Shown here piece after piece: positions 8,807 to 17,477 of a DNA stretch of 64,000 bases; the stretch's first letter is position 1, and the number at the start of each line of letters is the position of its first letter. This DNA comes from JASHPR01 sp963729365 (lineage in GTDB: Bacteria > Actinomycetota > Actinomycetes > Streptosporangiales > Streptosporangiaceae), in the NCBI GenBank assembly GCA_963729365.1, contig CAVSNQ010000022.1, positions 434,001-498,000 of the forward strand, in the 5' to 3' direction. Below the pieces are notes generated by a model. The model was given only the letters and a program-made list of their open reading frames with translations. It was not told the origin of the DNA and did not search any database. Both the position numbers and the translations under genes were made by a program.

Positions 8807-9052
8807 TCATCCGGGTGGGCGAGAGTGAGTTGGCGCGTCGGATGGCGGGACCGCCTCGTCGTCCCGCCACTGGCCACCGTGTTCCCTGGCGTACCTTCGC
8901 TGCTTACGCGGCGAGTCGGCGTAGCTGTCGTACAAGTCCTCGGCCGTCCTGGTGGTCTTGCGGTTGAACCCACGGGTGCGCCATCCGACGAGTTCAACAA
9001 AGCCATAGACCCCGCAGAGCAGGAACACTACGACGACGATGTCCATCCACAT
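8807..9052 (-). CDS. small membrane-anchored protein (81 aa)
   Basis: One N-terminal membrane helix (MDIVVVVFLLCGVYGFVELVGW) is followed by a basic, charged cytoplasmic tail. I chose the ATG at 9052 because GGAGG lies eight bases upstream. GTG at 9061 and ATG at 9058 are in frame but too close to that site. I do not recognise a family. The opposite strand has an overlapping open frame without a comparable start signal. Confidence 0.6.
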   Translation of the reverse strand: MWMDIVVVVFLLCGVYGFVELVGWRTRGFNRKTTRTAEDLYDSYADSPRKQRRYAREHGGQWRDDEAVPPSDAPTHSRPPG

Positions 9053-9143
9053 TGACATCACCTCCGGCTGCCCCGGGCACTACCCGCTGAATTCGGTAGT
9101 AATCACCGCGCCGCACCGGCGCCAGCGACACTGCCGGTCAAGG

Positions 9144-9166
9144 TGGCAGGCAGCGGGCCAGCTGGC
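9144..9166. repeat. 23-bp repeat, copy of the rnpB 3' end sequence
   Basis: TGGCAGGCAGCGGGCCAGCTGGC. The other copy, at 9471-9493, overlaps the 3' end of rnpB and differs at one base. The two copies bracket the 81-aa gene at 9166-9411. Confidence 0.55.
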
Positions 9167-9411
9167 TAACTGTACGTCGCGATGATCAGGAAAATGATCA
9201 CCAGGAACGCAGCAGCCGCGAGTATCAGGACTACGGTGGCGACGCGCATGAGGACCCGGTCCCGGCGTACCATCCGTTGCCGGTCCTTCAGCGGCATTCT
9301 GGGCGGACGATAGCCGGGGGGAGGATCGTGCAGATAGATTCCTCGCTGCCGGATCAAGTTGGGTTGATTCCCGCGGAGACGGCCTCTCCGCGGCCCACTG
9401 AGCCAGACCAT
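9166..9411 (-). CDS. small single-pass membrane protein (81 aa)
   Basis: A basic N-terminal half with MPLKDRQRMVRRDRV is followed by a C-terminal membrane helix (LMRVATVVLILAAAAFLVII), ending IATYS. This is a tail-anchored arrangement. The ATG at 9411 follows GGGAGG. It lies downstream of rnpB on the same strand and between the two copies of a 23-bp direct repeat. The family is unknown. Confidence 0.55.
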   Translation of the reverse strand: MVWLSGPRRGRLRGNQPNLIRQRGIYLHDPPPGYRPPRMPLKDRQRMVRRDRVLMRVATVVLILAAAAFLVIIFLIIATYS

Positions 9412-9458
9412 CGCGCCTCCCGGCCACCTTCTGCTGCCAGCGTACCGCTGCGCAGGAT

Positions 9459-9474
9459 GCCAGCCCCAGCTGGC
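9459..9474 (-). terminator. possible terminator hairpin after rnpB
   Basis: GCCAGC-CCCA-GCTGGC is a 6-bp stem with a 4-base loop, starting 10 bases beyond the rnpB 3' end. It has no U-run, so the call is tentative. Confidence 0.35.
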
Positions 9475-9493
9475 AGGCAGCGGGCGAGCTGGC
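9471..9493. repeat. 23-bp repeat overlapping the rnpB 3' end
   Basis: TGGCAGGCAGCGGGCGAGCTGGC, matching 9144-9166 at 22 of 23 positions. The right half is the 3' strand of the rnpB P1 helix. Confidence 0.55.
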
Positions 9494-9882
9494 CTGTAGG
9501 CCGGGTTCTGTGCACCCGCGTTACGCGGGCCGGCGGCCATCCATCTGGGACTGCCGTTGCCGACAGCCTCGTGCGGTCTACCCGCGAGCATCGGGCGGGC
9601 CGCCCTCGAACGCTCGCGCAGGAGACGCCTGCGCGTCTCCCTCTTGACCTTGCTCCGGGTGGGGTTTACCGAGCCGCCCGGATCACTCCGGGCGCTGGTG
9701 GTCTCTTACACCGCCGTTTCACCCTTACCTCCGGACGAGTCCGGAGGCGGTCTGTTTTCTGTGGCACTTTCCCGCGGGTCACCCCGGGTCGGGGTTACCG
9801 ACCACCCTGCCCTGCGGAGCCCGGACCTTCCTCGACGTCGCCTGAAGTCCAGGCCGACGCCGCGGCCGCCCGGCCAGCTCGC
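9484..9882 (-). ncRNA. rnpB: RNase P RNA (M1 RNA, bacterial type A)
   Basis: The catalytic RNA of ribonuclease P, which matures tRNA 5' ends. On the minus strand I can read the conserved actinobacterial blocks in order: GAGGAAGGTCCGGGCTCC, then ACAGAAAACAGACCGCC, GGTAAGGGTGAAACGG, TAAACCCCACCCGGAGCAAG, TAGACCGCACGAGGC, and CCAGATGGATGGCCGCC near the 3' end. The ends pair as helix P1: GCGAGCTGGCC at the 5' end (9882) with GGCCAGCTCGC at the 3' end (9484). Its neighbours, the RNase H/phosphatase and zinc-ribbon genes, are the usual actinobacterial ones. The exact ends are good to a few bases. Confidence 0.95.
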
Positions 9883-9907
9883 CCGCTGCTATCCCCAGGA
9901 TACGGCG

Positions 9908-11071
9908 TTACTGTCCGGCCCGGCGCAGATGCGCGGTGTCGTTGAGCGATCTGACCACCGCCGGGCCATCGGGAAACCACCCGATCTCGCACAAGGAAGC
10001 GACGTCCAGGTGGAGCCGGAACATCGCGGCCGGCGGGGCGAGCATGGCCCGGCAGACCAGGGTCTTGATCGGCGTGACGTGGCTGACCACGACCAGCGTG
10101 CGGAACTGATGCGCGGCCAGCATCCGGTCCAGCGCGGCGAGGACCCGCCGGGCCGCGGCGGCGAAGCTCTCACCGCCCGGCGGCGCGACATCCGCGCTGC
10201 CGAGCCAGGCCGACATCTCCTCTGGCCACCGCTCGGATGCCTCCGCGAAGGTCAGTCCCTCCCACTTGCCGAAGTCGGCCTCGACCAGGTCGTCGTCGAC
10301 CTGCAGCGGCGCGCCAGTTGTCTCGGCGACCGCCTCGGCCGTCCGCCGCGCCCGCTGCAGCGGCGAAGTCACGATCACGTCGATGCCGCCGCGCTCGGCC
10401 AGCCGGCCGGCCGCCGCAGCTGCCTGCCGCACGCCGACGTCGGTCAGCGGAATGTCGCCGCGCCCGGCGAACCGGCGTTCGCTGGACAGCGCCGTCTGGC
10501 CGTGCCGCAGCAGCAGCGTGGTCGTCGCCTGTCCCTGCGGGGGGCCCCACCCCGCCGCTGGTCCTGGTTCGGCAGAGTCCCCGCCCTCGGCCCCGTCGCC
10601 CAGGGCCGAGCCAGAACGCTGACGCCTCTCCCGGCCCTGGCTGCCCGGGCTGCCCGTCCCGGCCGCTGCGTCCATCGCCTGGTTCGCCAGCTGGTCGGCG
10701 CGGGCGTTGCGAGCCCGCGGCACCCATACGTAGGACACCCGCCCGAGCCGCCGCGCCTCGTCCTGCGCCGAGCGGGCCAGCGACCGGAGATTCTCGTGCT
10801 TGATTTTCCAGCGTCCCGACATCTGCTCGACGACGAGCCTGGAATCCATCCGCACCTCGACGTCGGCCCCCGGGGCCAGCTCGGCCGCGGCCCGCAGGCC
10901 GGCCACGAGGCCCGAGTACTCGGCCACGTTATTGGTGGTGGTGCCCAGGCTGTCGGACCTCTCGGCGAGGACCTCACCGGTCGCTGGGTCGCACACCAGC
11001 GCGCCGTAGCCCGCCGGTCCCGGGTTGCCCCGTGAGCCGCCGTCGGCCTCGACGACGAGCTTGCGGCTCAC
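9908..11071 (-). CDS. bifunctional RNase H / acid phosphatase
   Basis: A 387-residue two-domain protein. Residues 1-140 are an RNase HI-type domain (EADGGSRGNPGPAGYGALV, NNVAEYSGLVAGL, VRMDSRLVVEQMSG, NARADQLANQAMD) that cleaves RNA in RNA-DNA hybrids. A Gly/Ser linker leads to a histidine-phosphatase domain from about 185 (LLLRHGQT, later VVSHVTPIK) of the CobC/PhoE type. This fusion is characteristic of actinobacteria. I chose GTG at 11071 because it overlaps the upstream stop as GTGA, and the protein then begins with the family's SRKLVVEADGG. It is co-transcribed with the zinc-ribbon gene, with rnpB just downstream. Confidence 0.92.
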   Translation of the reverse strand: MSRKLVVEADGGSRGNPGPAGYGALVCDPATGEVLAERSDSLGTTTNNVAEYSGLVAGLRAAAELAPGADVEVRMDSRLVVEQMSGRWKIKHENLRSLARSAQDEARRLGRVSYVWVPRARNARADQLANQAMDAAAGTGSPGSQGRERRQRSGSALGDGAEGGDSAEPGPAAGWGPPQGQATTTLLLRHGQTALSSERRFAGRGDIPLTDVGVRQAAAAAGRLAERGGIDVIVTSPLQRARRTAEAVAETTGAPLQVDDDLVEADFGKWEGLTFAEASERWPEEMSAWLGSADVAPPGGESFAAAARRVLAALDRMLAAHQFRTLVVVSHVTPIKTLVCRAMLAPPAAMFRLHLDVASLCEIGWFPDGPAVVRSLNDTAHLRRAGQ

Positions 11072-11811
11072 AGCCCCGACTCGGGAGTCCGGACCAGGAT
11101 CCGGCGGCACTCCTCGCAGCGCAGCACCTCGTCTGGATCGGCCGTCCTGATGCTGTTCAGGTCCACCGTGTTCAGTGAGAGGTGACAGCCCTCGCAGCGG
11201 CCTCCTCGCAGCGCGGCCGCCCCCACGCCTCCGTGCTGCTCCCGCATCCGCTCGTACAGGTCAAGCAGGTCCTGCGGCTCCTGGCTGGCCACGGCCACGC
11301 GGCGGTCGGTGGCCTTGCCCGCCTGCTCCGCGAGCTCGCCCAGGGCGGCGTCGCGCCGCGCCGTGACGACGTCGCGGGCCGCGGCGATTTCCACCCGCTC
11401 GGCCGCGGCCGCCTCGCGGCTGCTCTGGGCGGTCTCCTGGCGCTCCATGACGTCGAGCACGATCTCCTCGAGGTCGGACTGCCTGCGCGTGAGCGAGACA
11501 ATCTCCGACTGCAGGTTCTCCAGGTCGCGAGGAGACGACACCTGGCCGGCGTCCAGCCGCTTGCGGTCCCGGTCGATGCGGGTGCGTACCTGGTCGACAT
11601 CGGCCTCGGCCTTGCCGAGTGCGCGCTTGAGGTCACCCTGTTCAGCCTCGAGAGACGCAACGGTGCCGCGCAGTTGCGCGTCACGCTGCTCCAGCCGGTC
11701 CAGCTCGGCATGCTCGGGGAGTCCCCGGCGGCGATAGTCGAGCCGGCTCAGCTCGGCGTCCAGGTCGGCAAGCTCAAGCAGCCGCAGCTGCGCCTCGGGA
11801 GATGCTTTCAC
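11068..11811 (-). CDS. C4-type zinc-ribbon coiled-coil protein
   Basis: A 247-residue protein. Residues about 1-175 are a long coiled coil (many Glu/Arg/Leu, for example LEAEQGDLKRALGKAEADVDQ). The C-terminus is a zinc ribbon with CEGCHLSLN and CEECRRIL, two CxxC pairs about 23 residues apart. Members of this family sit next to the RNase H/phosphatase gene in most actinobacteria. The biochemical role is not settled, and a nucleic-acid-binding or ribosome-related role is suspected. Start GTG at 11811 follows GTGGGGAG. Its stop overlaps the next start. Confidence 0.88.
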   Translation of the reverse strand: MKASPEAQLRLLELADLDAELSRLDYRRRGLPEHAELDRLEQRDAQLRGTVASLEAEQGDLKRALGKAEADVDQVRTRIDRDRKRLDAGQVSSPRDLENLQSEIVSLTRRQSDLEEIVLDVMERQETAQSSREAAAAERVEIAAARDVVTARRDAALGELAEQAGKATDRRVAVASQEPQDLLDLYERMREQHGGVGAAALRGGRCEGCHLSLNTVDLNSIRTADPDEVLRCEECRRILVRTPESGL

Positions 11812-11880
11812 GGCTCCCCACGTTAGTCTGTGGCCCCGCCGCTGTCGCATCCAGCAGGCTCTCCGTTCCCGGCACCGTCA

Positions 11881-12648
11881 TTACGCGCGCGTCAGATTGA
11901 TCACCACGACAGGCGGTGACGTCGGCTGCGGTGATCCGCCGGCCGGCTCCACGGTCAGCCCGACGCTGTCCCCGGCCGCGAGACCGGATACGACCATGGG
12001 GCCGACCATCTTGCCGCGCCCGGACACAGTGATCATGCCCGCCGGCTTGCTCCCGGCCGGTCCCATCAGCCACAGCTCGTAGCCCTCGGCCGGCGGCAGC
12101 ACCTGCAGGTCAGCCGCGGTGAACACCAGGGCGCCCTCGCGGTGGGACATGACCACCCTCGCGGTGCCGCCGGTGCTCACCTGCGCGGTCAGCATCGTCG
12201 CGTCGGAAGCCCCAAGCACCAGCGCGACCGTGTGGTCGCGGCGCTGGGCCTGGTCGAGGCGGTTCTGCGTGCCGTAAGCCAGCACTCCCGCTACCACGGC
12301 CACTACGGCCAGGGCGCAGGCCAGCGCGACGGCCAGCCTGGGCCGCCATCCGAGCCAGCCGCGGCCGCGCAGCGCGGCCCACGGCGCCTGCTGGGCCTGG
12401 ACGACGGCCGGCGGGAGCTGCCTGGTCTGCCCGGCGGCGCGCACGGCCGCGTCCTTGAGCGCAGCAGGCGCCTGCACCGCCGTGGCCGCGGCCAGCGCGG
12501 CCGCCGCTTCCCTGAACCCGCGGATCTCCTGACGGCACGACTCGCAGCCGGCCAGGTGGCGCTCGAACCGGGCCTGGTCCGGCTCGGGCAGCGCATCCAT
12601 CGCATACGCCCCGGCCAGGGTGTGCAGATCGCTGCCGCCGAGCCTCAT
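11881..12648 (-). CDS. rskA: anti-sigma-K factor
   Basis: A 255-residue membrane anti-sigma factor. The N-terminal cytoplasmic domain carries the zinc anti-sigma signature (FERHLAGCESCRQEI, the HxxxCxxC motif) and should hold the sigma factor inactive. One membrane helix follows near residues 103-125 (LAVALACALAVVAVVAGVLAYG). The external RskA-type domain includes EGYELWLMGPAG and ends VVVINLTRA. Regulated proteolysis on an external signal is known for the family. The start overlaps the sigK stop as ATGA, so they form one unit. Confidence 0.9.
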   Translation of the reverse strand: MRLGGSDLHTLAGAYAMDALPEPDQARFERHLAGCESCRQEIRGFREAAAALAAATAVQAPAALKDAAVRAAGQTRQLPPAVVQAQQAPWAALRGRGWLGWRPRLAVALACALAVVAVVAGVLAYGTQNRLDQAQRRDHTVALVLGASDATMLTAQVSTGGTARVVMSHREGALVFTAADLQVLPPAEGYELWLMGPAGSKPAGMITVSGRGKMVGPMVVSGLAAGDSVGLTVEPAGGSPQPTSPPVVVINLTRA

Positions 12649-13289
12649 GCTCCCACCCCCAGGCAGTCGCGGAGCCTGATCAGGCCGTCGCGCATCCTCG
12701 TCTTGACGGTGCCGATCGCGACGCCAAGCAGCTCGGCCACCTCGCGGTAGGTGTATCCGCCGTAATACGCGAGCGTCACCGACTCCCGCTGCAGCTCAGT
12801 GAGGGATCCGAGGCACCGCCGCACCCGCTCCCGGTCCAGCCGGGTCTCGACCGCCTCCGTCACCTCGTCGTAGGCGATCACGGCCGTGGCCACGCGCAGC
12901 TCGCGTTCTGTTGCCTTCTGCTCTGACCTCACCCGGTCCACGGCCCGGCGGTGGGCCAGGGTCATCACCCACGCGGCCGCGCTGCCCAGCCCGGGATCGA
13001 ACCGCGCGGCGGAACGCCAGACCTCGAGCAGCACTTCCTGAGTGACCTCCTCGGACTGAGCCGGATCGCGGACGACCGCGCGGACCATGCCGAGCACCTG
13101 GCCGACCATGCGGTCATAGACCACTACATAGGCGTCCTGGTCGCCGCGTGCCACCAGGACCAGCAAGTTGCCCAGCTCATCGGCGGACTGCCGGGCACCG
13201 GCCTGACCGCCGCCGGCGTCGCTGGCGCGCGGGTACCCGGCCGGGCCGCCCCGCGGCCGCCTGCGCTGGCCTCCGGTCATGCTCCCCAT
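12645..13289 (-). CDS. sigK: ECF RNA polymerase sigma factor SigK
   Basis: A 214-residue ECF sigma factor. Region 2 (about 45-110) shows YDRMVGQVLGMVRAVVRDPAQSEEVTQEVLLEVWR, with AAWVMTLAHRRAVDRVRSEQ after it. Region 4 (about 155-205) shows LTELQRESVTLAYYGGYTYREVAELL and GTVKTRMRDGLIRLRDCL. The 30 residues before region 2 are Gly/Arg-rich and variable. The gene is first of the sigK-rskA pair and diverges from a molybdopterin oxidoreductase gene, a candidate target by position only. I could not identify a convincing SigK-type promoter in the 106 bases between them. Confidence 0.9.
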   Translation of the reverse strand: MGSMTGGQRRRPRGGPAGYPRASDAGGGQAGARQSADELGNLLVLVARGDQDAYVVVYDRMVGQVLGMVRAVVRDPAQSEEVTQEVLLEVWRSAARFDPGLGSAAAWVMTLAHRRAVDRVRSEQKATERELRVATAVIAYDEVTEAVETRLDRERVRRCLGSLTELQRESVTLAYYGGYTYREVAELLGVAIGTVKTRMRDGLIRLRDCLGVGA

Positions 13290-13395
13290 GCCCTAGATTC
13301 GTAGCCGCGCAGCCTTCGGTTTGGGTCTCCGCCAGGAACACCGCTACGCGGCACATTCTCGGCCGGCGGCCAAACCTCCCGGTGTTCCGCGCCGA

Positions 13396-14937
13396 ATGAA
13401 TAGTGTGACTCCTGAGATGGATATCGCGCGAGTCGGCCGAGGGATGATCGCCGGGCTGCTCGCCGCCGCCGTCGCGCTGGGCATCGGCCAGCTCGTCGCC
13501 GGGATCGTGGCGCCGGACGGCTCGCCGGTCGTAGCCGTCGGCGAGGCCTCGATCGGCCTTACCCCGCCGCCGGTGAAGAACTTCGCGATCTCCGCCTTTG
13601 GCTCGCATGACAAGGTGGTCCTGGTCAGCGGCATCCTCGCGGTGCTGGCCATCTTCGCCGCGGTCGTCGGCGTGCTGGCCATGCGCAGGCTCTGGTACGG
13701 GATGGTCGGGCTCGCTGCTTTCACGGCCATCGGCCTGGCCGCCGCGCTGACCCGCCCGACGGCCTCAGCCAGCTACGCGCTGCCGACGCTGGTCGGGGGC
13801 GCCGCGGCCGCCGCCGCTCTCGCCCTGCTGGTCCGCGCCGCCCCGGCGGCCGAGCCGGTGTCCGGGGCCGGGCGCCGGAGCTTCCTGGTCACCGGGATCA
13901 CCGCCGCGGCGACGGCCGCCGTGGCCGGGCTGGCCGGCCGCCTTTTCGCCGAGCACTCCAGCGTCGCGCAGGCGCGGGCGTCGCTGCGCCTGCCCCCGCC
14001 CACGCACCCCGCCGCTGCGCTCCCGGCCGGCAGCAACCTGCGAATACCCGGCCTGAGCTCGTTCGTCACGCCCAACGCGTCCTTCTACCGGGTAGATACC
14101 GCGATCGTCCTGCCCGAGGTCCCGCCGTCGAGCTGGCAGCTGCGGGTGCACGGCATGGTGGCCCGGGAGCTCACCATCACCTTCGACCAGCTGATCCGCC
14201 GTCCGCTCACCGCCGACTACATCACGCTGACCTGCGTTTCCAATCCCGTTGGCGGGCCCTACGTCGGCAACGCCCTCTGGATCGGCGCGAGCGTGGCCAG
14301 CCTGCTGCGCCAGGCGGGGGTGCGGGCCGGCGCCGACCAGCTGCTGTGCACCTCGGCCGACGGCTTCACCTCCGGCACCCCGCTGCAGACCGTCATGGAC
14401 GGCAGGGACGCGATGCTCGCCGTGGCGATGAACGGCACCGCCCTCCCGGTCGCGCACGGGTTCCCGGTTCGCATGGTGGTCCCCGGCCTGTACGGGTACG
14501 TGTCCGCGTGCAAGTGGATCACCGACATCGAGGTCACGACATACGCGTCGAATGTCGCGTACTGGGCGCAGCGCGGCTGGGACCAGCAGGCACCGATCAA
14601 GACGGAATCACGGATCGACGTGCCGAGCGGCACGACGTCGCTGAAGCCGGGACCGACGTCGGTCGCCGGGGTCGCCTGGGCGCAGCACAAGGGCATTGAC
14701 GCCGTCGAGGTCCGGGTGGACAGCGGGCCGTGGAACGTGGCCCGCCTGTCGGCCGTCCCCGACATCGACTGCTGGCGGCAGTGGGTATGGGACTGGCACG
14801 CGACGCCGGGCACGCACCTGATCGAGGCGCGGGCCACGGATGCCACCGGCTATACCCAGACCGCGCTGCAGGAGCCGCCCGAGCCGAACGGGGCTTCCGG
14901 TTACCCGAGCATCTCGGTCACGGTCAACGGCGCGTAG
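13396..14937 (+). CDS. membrane-anchored molybdopterin-dependent oxidoreductase (sulfite-oxidase fold)
   Basis: A 513-residue protein. The first 170 residues hold about four membrane helices (GMIAGLLAAAVALGIGQLVAG, VVLVSGILAVLAIFAAVVGVLAM and two more). A further hydrophobic stretch after RRSFLVTGITAAATAAV resembles a Tat-like second anchor. The external half is the sulfite-oxidase-type domain: LTITFDQLIRRP, ITLTCVSNPVGGPYVGNALWIG with the molybdenum-ligand Cys, then HGFPVRMVVPGLYGYVSACKWITDIEV, and a C-terminal Ig-like dimer domain. The substrate is unknown. The first ATG of the conserved region is at 13396; ATG at 13417 is an alternative. It diverges from sigK. Confidence 0.88.
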   Translation: MNSVTPEMDIARVGRGMIAGLLAAAVALGIGQLVAGIVAPDGSPVVAVGEASIGLTPPPVKNFAISAFGSHDKVVLVSGILAVLAIFAAVVGVLAMRRLWYGMVGLAAFTAIGLAAALTRPTASASYALPTLVGGAAAAAALALLVRAAPAAEPVSGAGRRSFLVTGITAAATAAVAGLAGRLFAEHSSVAQARASLRLPPPTHPAAALPAGSNLRIPGLSSFVTPNASFYRVDTAIVLPEVPPSSWQLRVHGMVARELTITFDQLIRRPLTADYITLTCVSNPVGGPYVGNALWIGASVASLLRQAGVRAGADQLLCTSADGFTSGTPLQTVMDGRDAMLAVAMNGTALPVAHGFPVRMVVPGLYGYVSACKWITDIEVTTYASNVAYWAQRGWDQQAPIKTESRIDVPSGTTSLKPGPTSVAGVAWAQHKGIDAVEVRVDSGPWNVARLSAVPDIDCWRQWVWDWHATPGTHLIEARATDATGYTQTALQEPPEPNGASGYPSISVTVNGA

Positions 14938-14976
14938 CTGGCCCCGGGCGCGGACCGCCGGGCCGGGCCACCCGCC

Positions 14977-15702
14977 TCAGAGGAGCTGGTCGCGGACCTG
15001 GCCGTACATGTAGGCGCCCAGCCAGCGGCCCAGCTCGTCGAAGAACTGGCGCCGGTCGTCGTCCGGGCCGGATGCCTGCCCGTCCAGCCCGTTCTCCAGG
15101 CGCAGCCAGGTCTCATGGGGCCCGAGCTTGATCGTGGCGTCGTCGTGCCGGCGCTTGCGCCCCGGGCGGCGCCTGACCTCCCCGCCCGCGGAGCTCAGCA
15201 CCAGCACCGGGCAGGCTATGTCCAGCCCCCGCTGCAGCCGCCGTCCGAACGCCGGGTCGGACAGGATCAGCGCGTCCACGCGGCCGGCGTCACGCCGCGC
15301 GTCGCACCACAGGGCGGCGGTGGCCGCGTCCGAGGCGTGAGCGGTCACGATGATCATGTCGATTCCCTCGGCCTCCCGGAGGCAGCGGCAGGCGGCATCC
15401 AGCCTGGCGAATGCGGCCCGGAGCCGGCGCTCACGCCGGCGCGCGGGCTTGCCCTGCCCGTCCTCTGGACGCAGGTCCGCGACGTAGCAATGAAACCCGC
15501 GCTCGGTGTACCAGCCGACGAGATCCTCCGGCACGAACGTGTCCCGCTGGCCGTGCAGGTAGAGCACGGAGCGCCTGGTCGGCAGCGCGGACCGGCGCCG
15601 CAGCATGACCCCGCCGCGGTCAGCAGCCTCGCCGGACGCGGGCGGCACAGTCACTGCCTCGTAACCGTCGGCAGCACCGCCACGCTCCGTGATGAGGCCC
15701 AT
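14977..15702 (-). CDS. alpha/beta-hydrolase (serine aminopeptidase-like)
   Basis: A 241-residue hydrolase. VLYLHGQRDTFVPEDLVGWYTERGFHCY gives the oxyanion strand and first helix. VTAHASDAATAAL holds the probable nucleophile Ser in an atypical elbow (AHASD rather than GHSxG). PVLVLSSAGGEV is the later strand that carries the acid. The last 60 residues contain GPHETWL, a likely catalytic His. ATG at 15702 has GGGGGA seven bases upstream. It converges with the oxidoreductase gene. The atypical elbow leaves the exact activity uncertain. Confidence 0.7.
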   Translation of the reverse strand: MGLITERGGAADGYEAVTVPPASGEAADRGGVMLRRRSALPTRRSVLYLHGQRDTFVPEDLVGWYTERGFHCYVADLRPEDGQGKPARRRERRLRAAFARLDAACRCLREAEGIDMIIVTAHASDAATAALWCDARRDAGRVDALILSDPAFGRRLQRGLDIACPVLVLSSAGGEVRRRPGRKRRHDDATIKLGPHETWLRLENGLDGQASGPDDDRRQFFDELGRWLGAYMYGQVRDQLL

Positions 15703-15866
15703 CACATCCCCCGTCTCCCATGATCCCGCCTGAGCACGGAACGTCACGGCAAGTCTCGCACCGTGACCAAGCTTGACGCGAGTGAACACGCGGGCGCAGC
15801 CCCGGGCCGACGGCCGTGGCGGCTGGCCCTGGACCGCCGGCCGAGCCGATGCCGTAGCCTCTCAGC

Positions 15867-16496
15867 ATGGGCGAACGGCTGACCGAGCACCTCGAGACCG
15901 AGCTGAAATTCGAGGTCAGCCCCGACTTCGCCGTCCCGGACCTGGGCGGCCTGACGAGCGGCCAGACCGTGACAGAACCGGAGGTCAGGCTCCTTGCCGC
16001 CAGCTACTTCGACACCCGCGACCTCCGCCTGGCCCAGGCGCGGATCACCCTCAGGCGCCGGACCGGCGGCCCCGACGCCGGCTGGCACCTGAAGCTGCCC
16101 GTGGGCGCGGGCACCCGGCGCGAGCTGCAGGCCCCGCTCGGCGATTCCGACACGACCGTTCCGCCGGAGCTCGCGTCGCTGGTCGCCAGCCGCGTCGAAC
16201 ACCATCCGCTGCAGGTCGTCGCCGTGCTGGAAACCCGCCGCACGGTGCGGTATCTCGCCGGCGCCGACGGCGAGACCCTCGCCGAGGTGGCGGATGACAT
16301 GGTGACCGGCCGGGTGCCTGGTCCGGGCGGCTCCCCGGCCGAGCCCGTCACCTGGCGGGAGATCGAGGTCGAGCTGGTGTCCGGCGGCCCGGAGATCCTG
16401 GCCGCGGCCCGTTCCCGGCTGGTCGCGGCGGGGGCGCGGCCGTCAAGCTCCGCGTCCAAGCTCGGCCGGCTGCTGGGCACAACACCGTCGGCGTGA
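15867..16496 (+). CDS. CYTH-domain protein (triphosphate tunnel metalloenzyme)
   Basis: A 209-residue CYTH domain. The signature ETELKFEV near residue 10 is the ExExK metal/phosphate motif. Further tunnel residues appear in ASYFDTRDLRL, ITLRRRTGG, WHLKLPVG, VLETRRTVRYL and REIEVELVSG. The family hydrolyses inorganic triphosphate or thiamine triphosphate, or makes cyclic AMP in some members. The lack of a CHAD domain makes the simple phosphatase type most likely. It is flanked by unrelated genes and has its own start at ATG 15867. Confidence 0.88.
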   Translation: MGERLTEHLETELKFEVSPDFAVPDLGGLTSGQTVTEPEVRLLAASYFDTRDLRLAQARITLRRRTGGPDAGWHLKLPVGAGTRRELQAPLGDSDTTVPPELASLVASRVEHHPLQVVAVLETRRTVRYLAGADGETLAEVADDMVTGRVPGPGGSPAEPVTWREIEVELVSGGPEILAAARSRLVAAGARPSSSASKLGRLLGTTPSA

Positions 16497-16594
16497 CGGG
16501 ACGGTGCGCCTTCCGGCACGCCGATGTCGTCAGGCGCTCGAGTTGAGGTAGGCCAGAACGGCAAGAACGCTGGTGCTGTGGCACACTCGCTTGC

Positions 16595-17425
16595 GTGCCG
16601 CGCGCCTTCCAGCAGGTCGATGTCTTCACCACCACGCCCTACCTCGGCAACCCGGTCGCCGTGGTGCTCGACGCGGACGGCGTGTCCGACGCGGACATGC
16701 AGCGGTTCGCGCGCTGGACGAACCTGTCCGAGACCACCTTCGTGCTGCCGCCCTCGGACGGCGGCGCGGACTACCGGGTGCGCATCTTCACCCCCTCGCT
16801 CGAGCTGCCGTTCGCCGGCCACCCGACGCTGGGCACCTGCCACGCCTGGCTCGCTGCGGGCGGCGCTCCCCGCCAGGACGGCGTGATCGTGCAGCAGTGC
16901 GGCGCGGGGCTGGTGCGGGTGCGGCAGACCGCCGCCGGCCTCGCGTTCGCCGCGCCGCCGCTGCTGCGGTCCGGGCCGCCCGGCGAGGCGCTGGTGCAGC
17001 ACCTCGCCGCGGTGCTCGGCATCGACCGCGCCGACATCGTGGATGCCGAGTGGGCCGACAACGGGCCGGGCTGGGTGGCGGTGCTGCTCGGCAGCGCCGA
17101 GGCGGTACTGGCGCTGCGGCCGGGCATCACCGACGTGGACCTGGGCGTGGTCGGCCCCTACCCGCCGGGCTCGCCGCAGGCGTTCGAGGTCAGGGCGTTC
17201 ATGCCGAAGGACGGCGGCACCGACGAGGACCCGGTGACCGGCAGCCTGAACGCATCGCTGGCCGAATGGCTGCTGCGGACCGGCCGGGCCACCGCGCCGT
17301 ACGTGGCCAGCCAGGGCACGGCGCTCGGGCGCGAGGGCCGGGTGCACGTCTCCCGGGACGCCGATGGCACGATCTGGGTCGGCGGCGGGACGATCACGTG
17401 CGTGTCCGGCCAGGTCGAGCTGTAG
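16595..17425 (+). CDS. PhzF-family isomerase-like protein
   Basis: A 276-residue member of the PhzF/diaminopimelate-epimerase-like fold. The family marks are all present: FQQVDVFT...GNPVAVV at the start, NLSETTFVLP with the catalytic Glu, ELPFAGHPTLGT, and DEDPVTGSLNASLAEW near the end. Only some members make phenazine and most have unknown substrates. Nothing nearby supports a phenazine cluster. GTG at 16595 begins the protein exactly at the conserved start. The alaS-type gene follows 52 bases downstream. Confidence 0.85.
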   Translation: MPRAFQQVDVFTTTPYLGNPVAVVLDADGVSDADMQRFARWTNLSETTFVLPPSDGGADYRVRIFTPSLELPFAGHPTLGTCHAWLAAGGAPRQDGVIVQQCGAGLVRVRQTAAGLAFAAPPLLRSGPPGEALVQHLAAVLGIDRADIVDAEWADNGPGWVAVLLGSAEAVLALRPGITDVDLGVVGPYPPGSPQAFEVRAFMPKDGGTDEDPVTGSLNASLAEWLLRTGRATAPYVASQGTALGREGRVHVSRDADGTIWVGGGTITCVSGQVEL

Positions 17426-17477
17426 CAGCCGCGAAAATCAGTGGCCGCGCCGGCCACGGCGCTGGCAGCCTGGCCGC

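Noticed and set aside
13290..13395. SigK-type promoter between sigK and the oxidoreductase
   Set aside because: I looked for CCATCC-like and CGAATA-like hexamers at the right spacing on both strands and found only a partial match overlapping the start codon.
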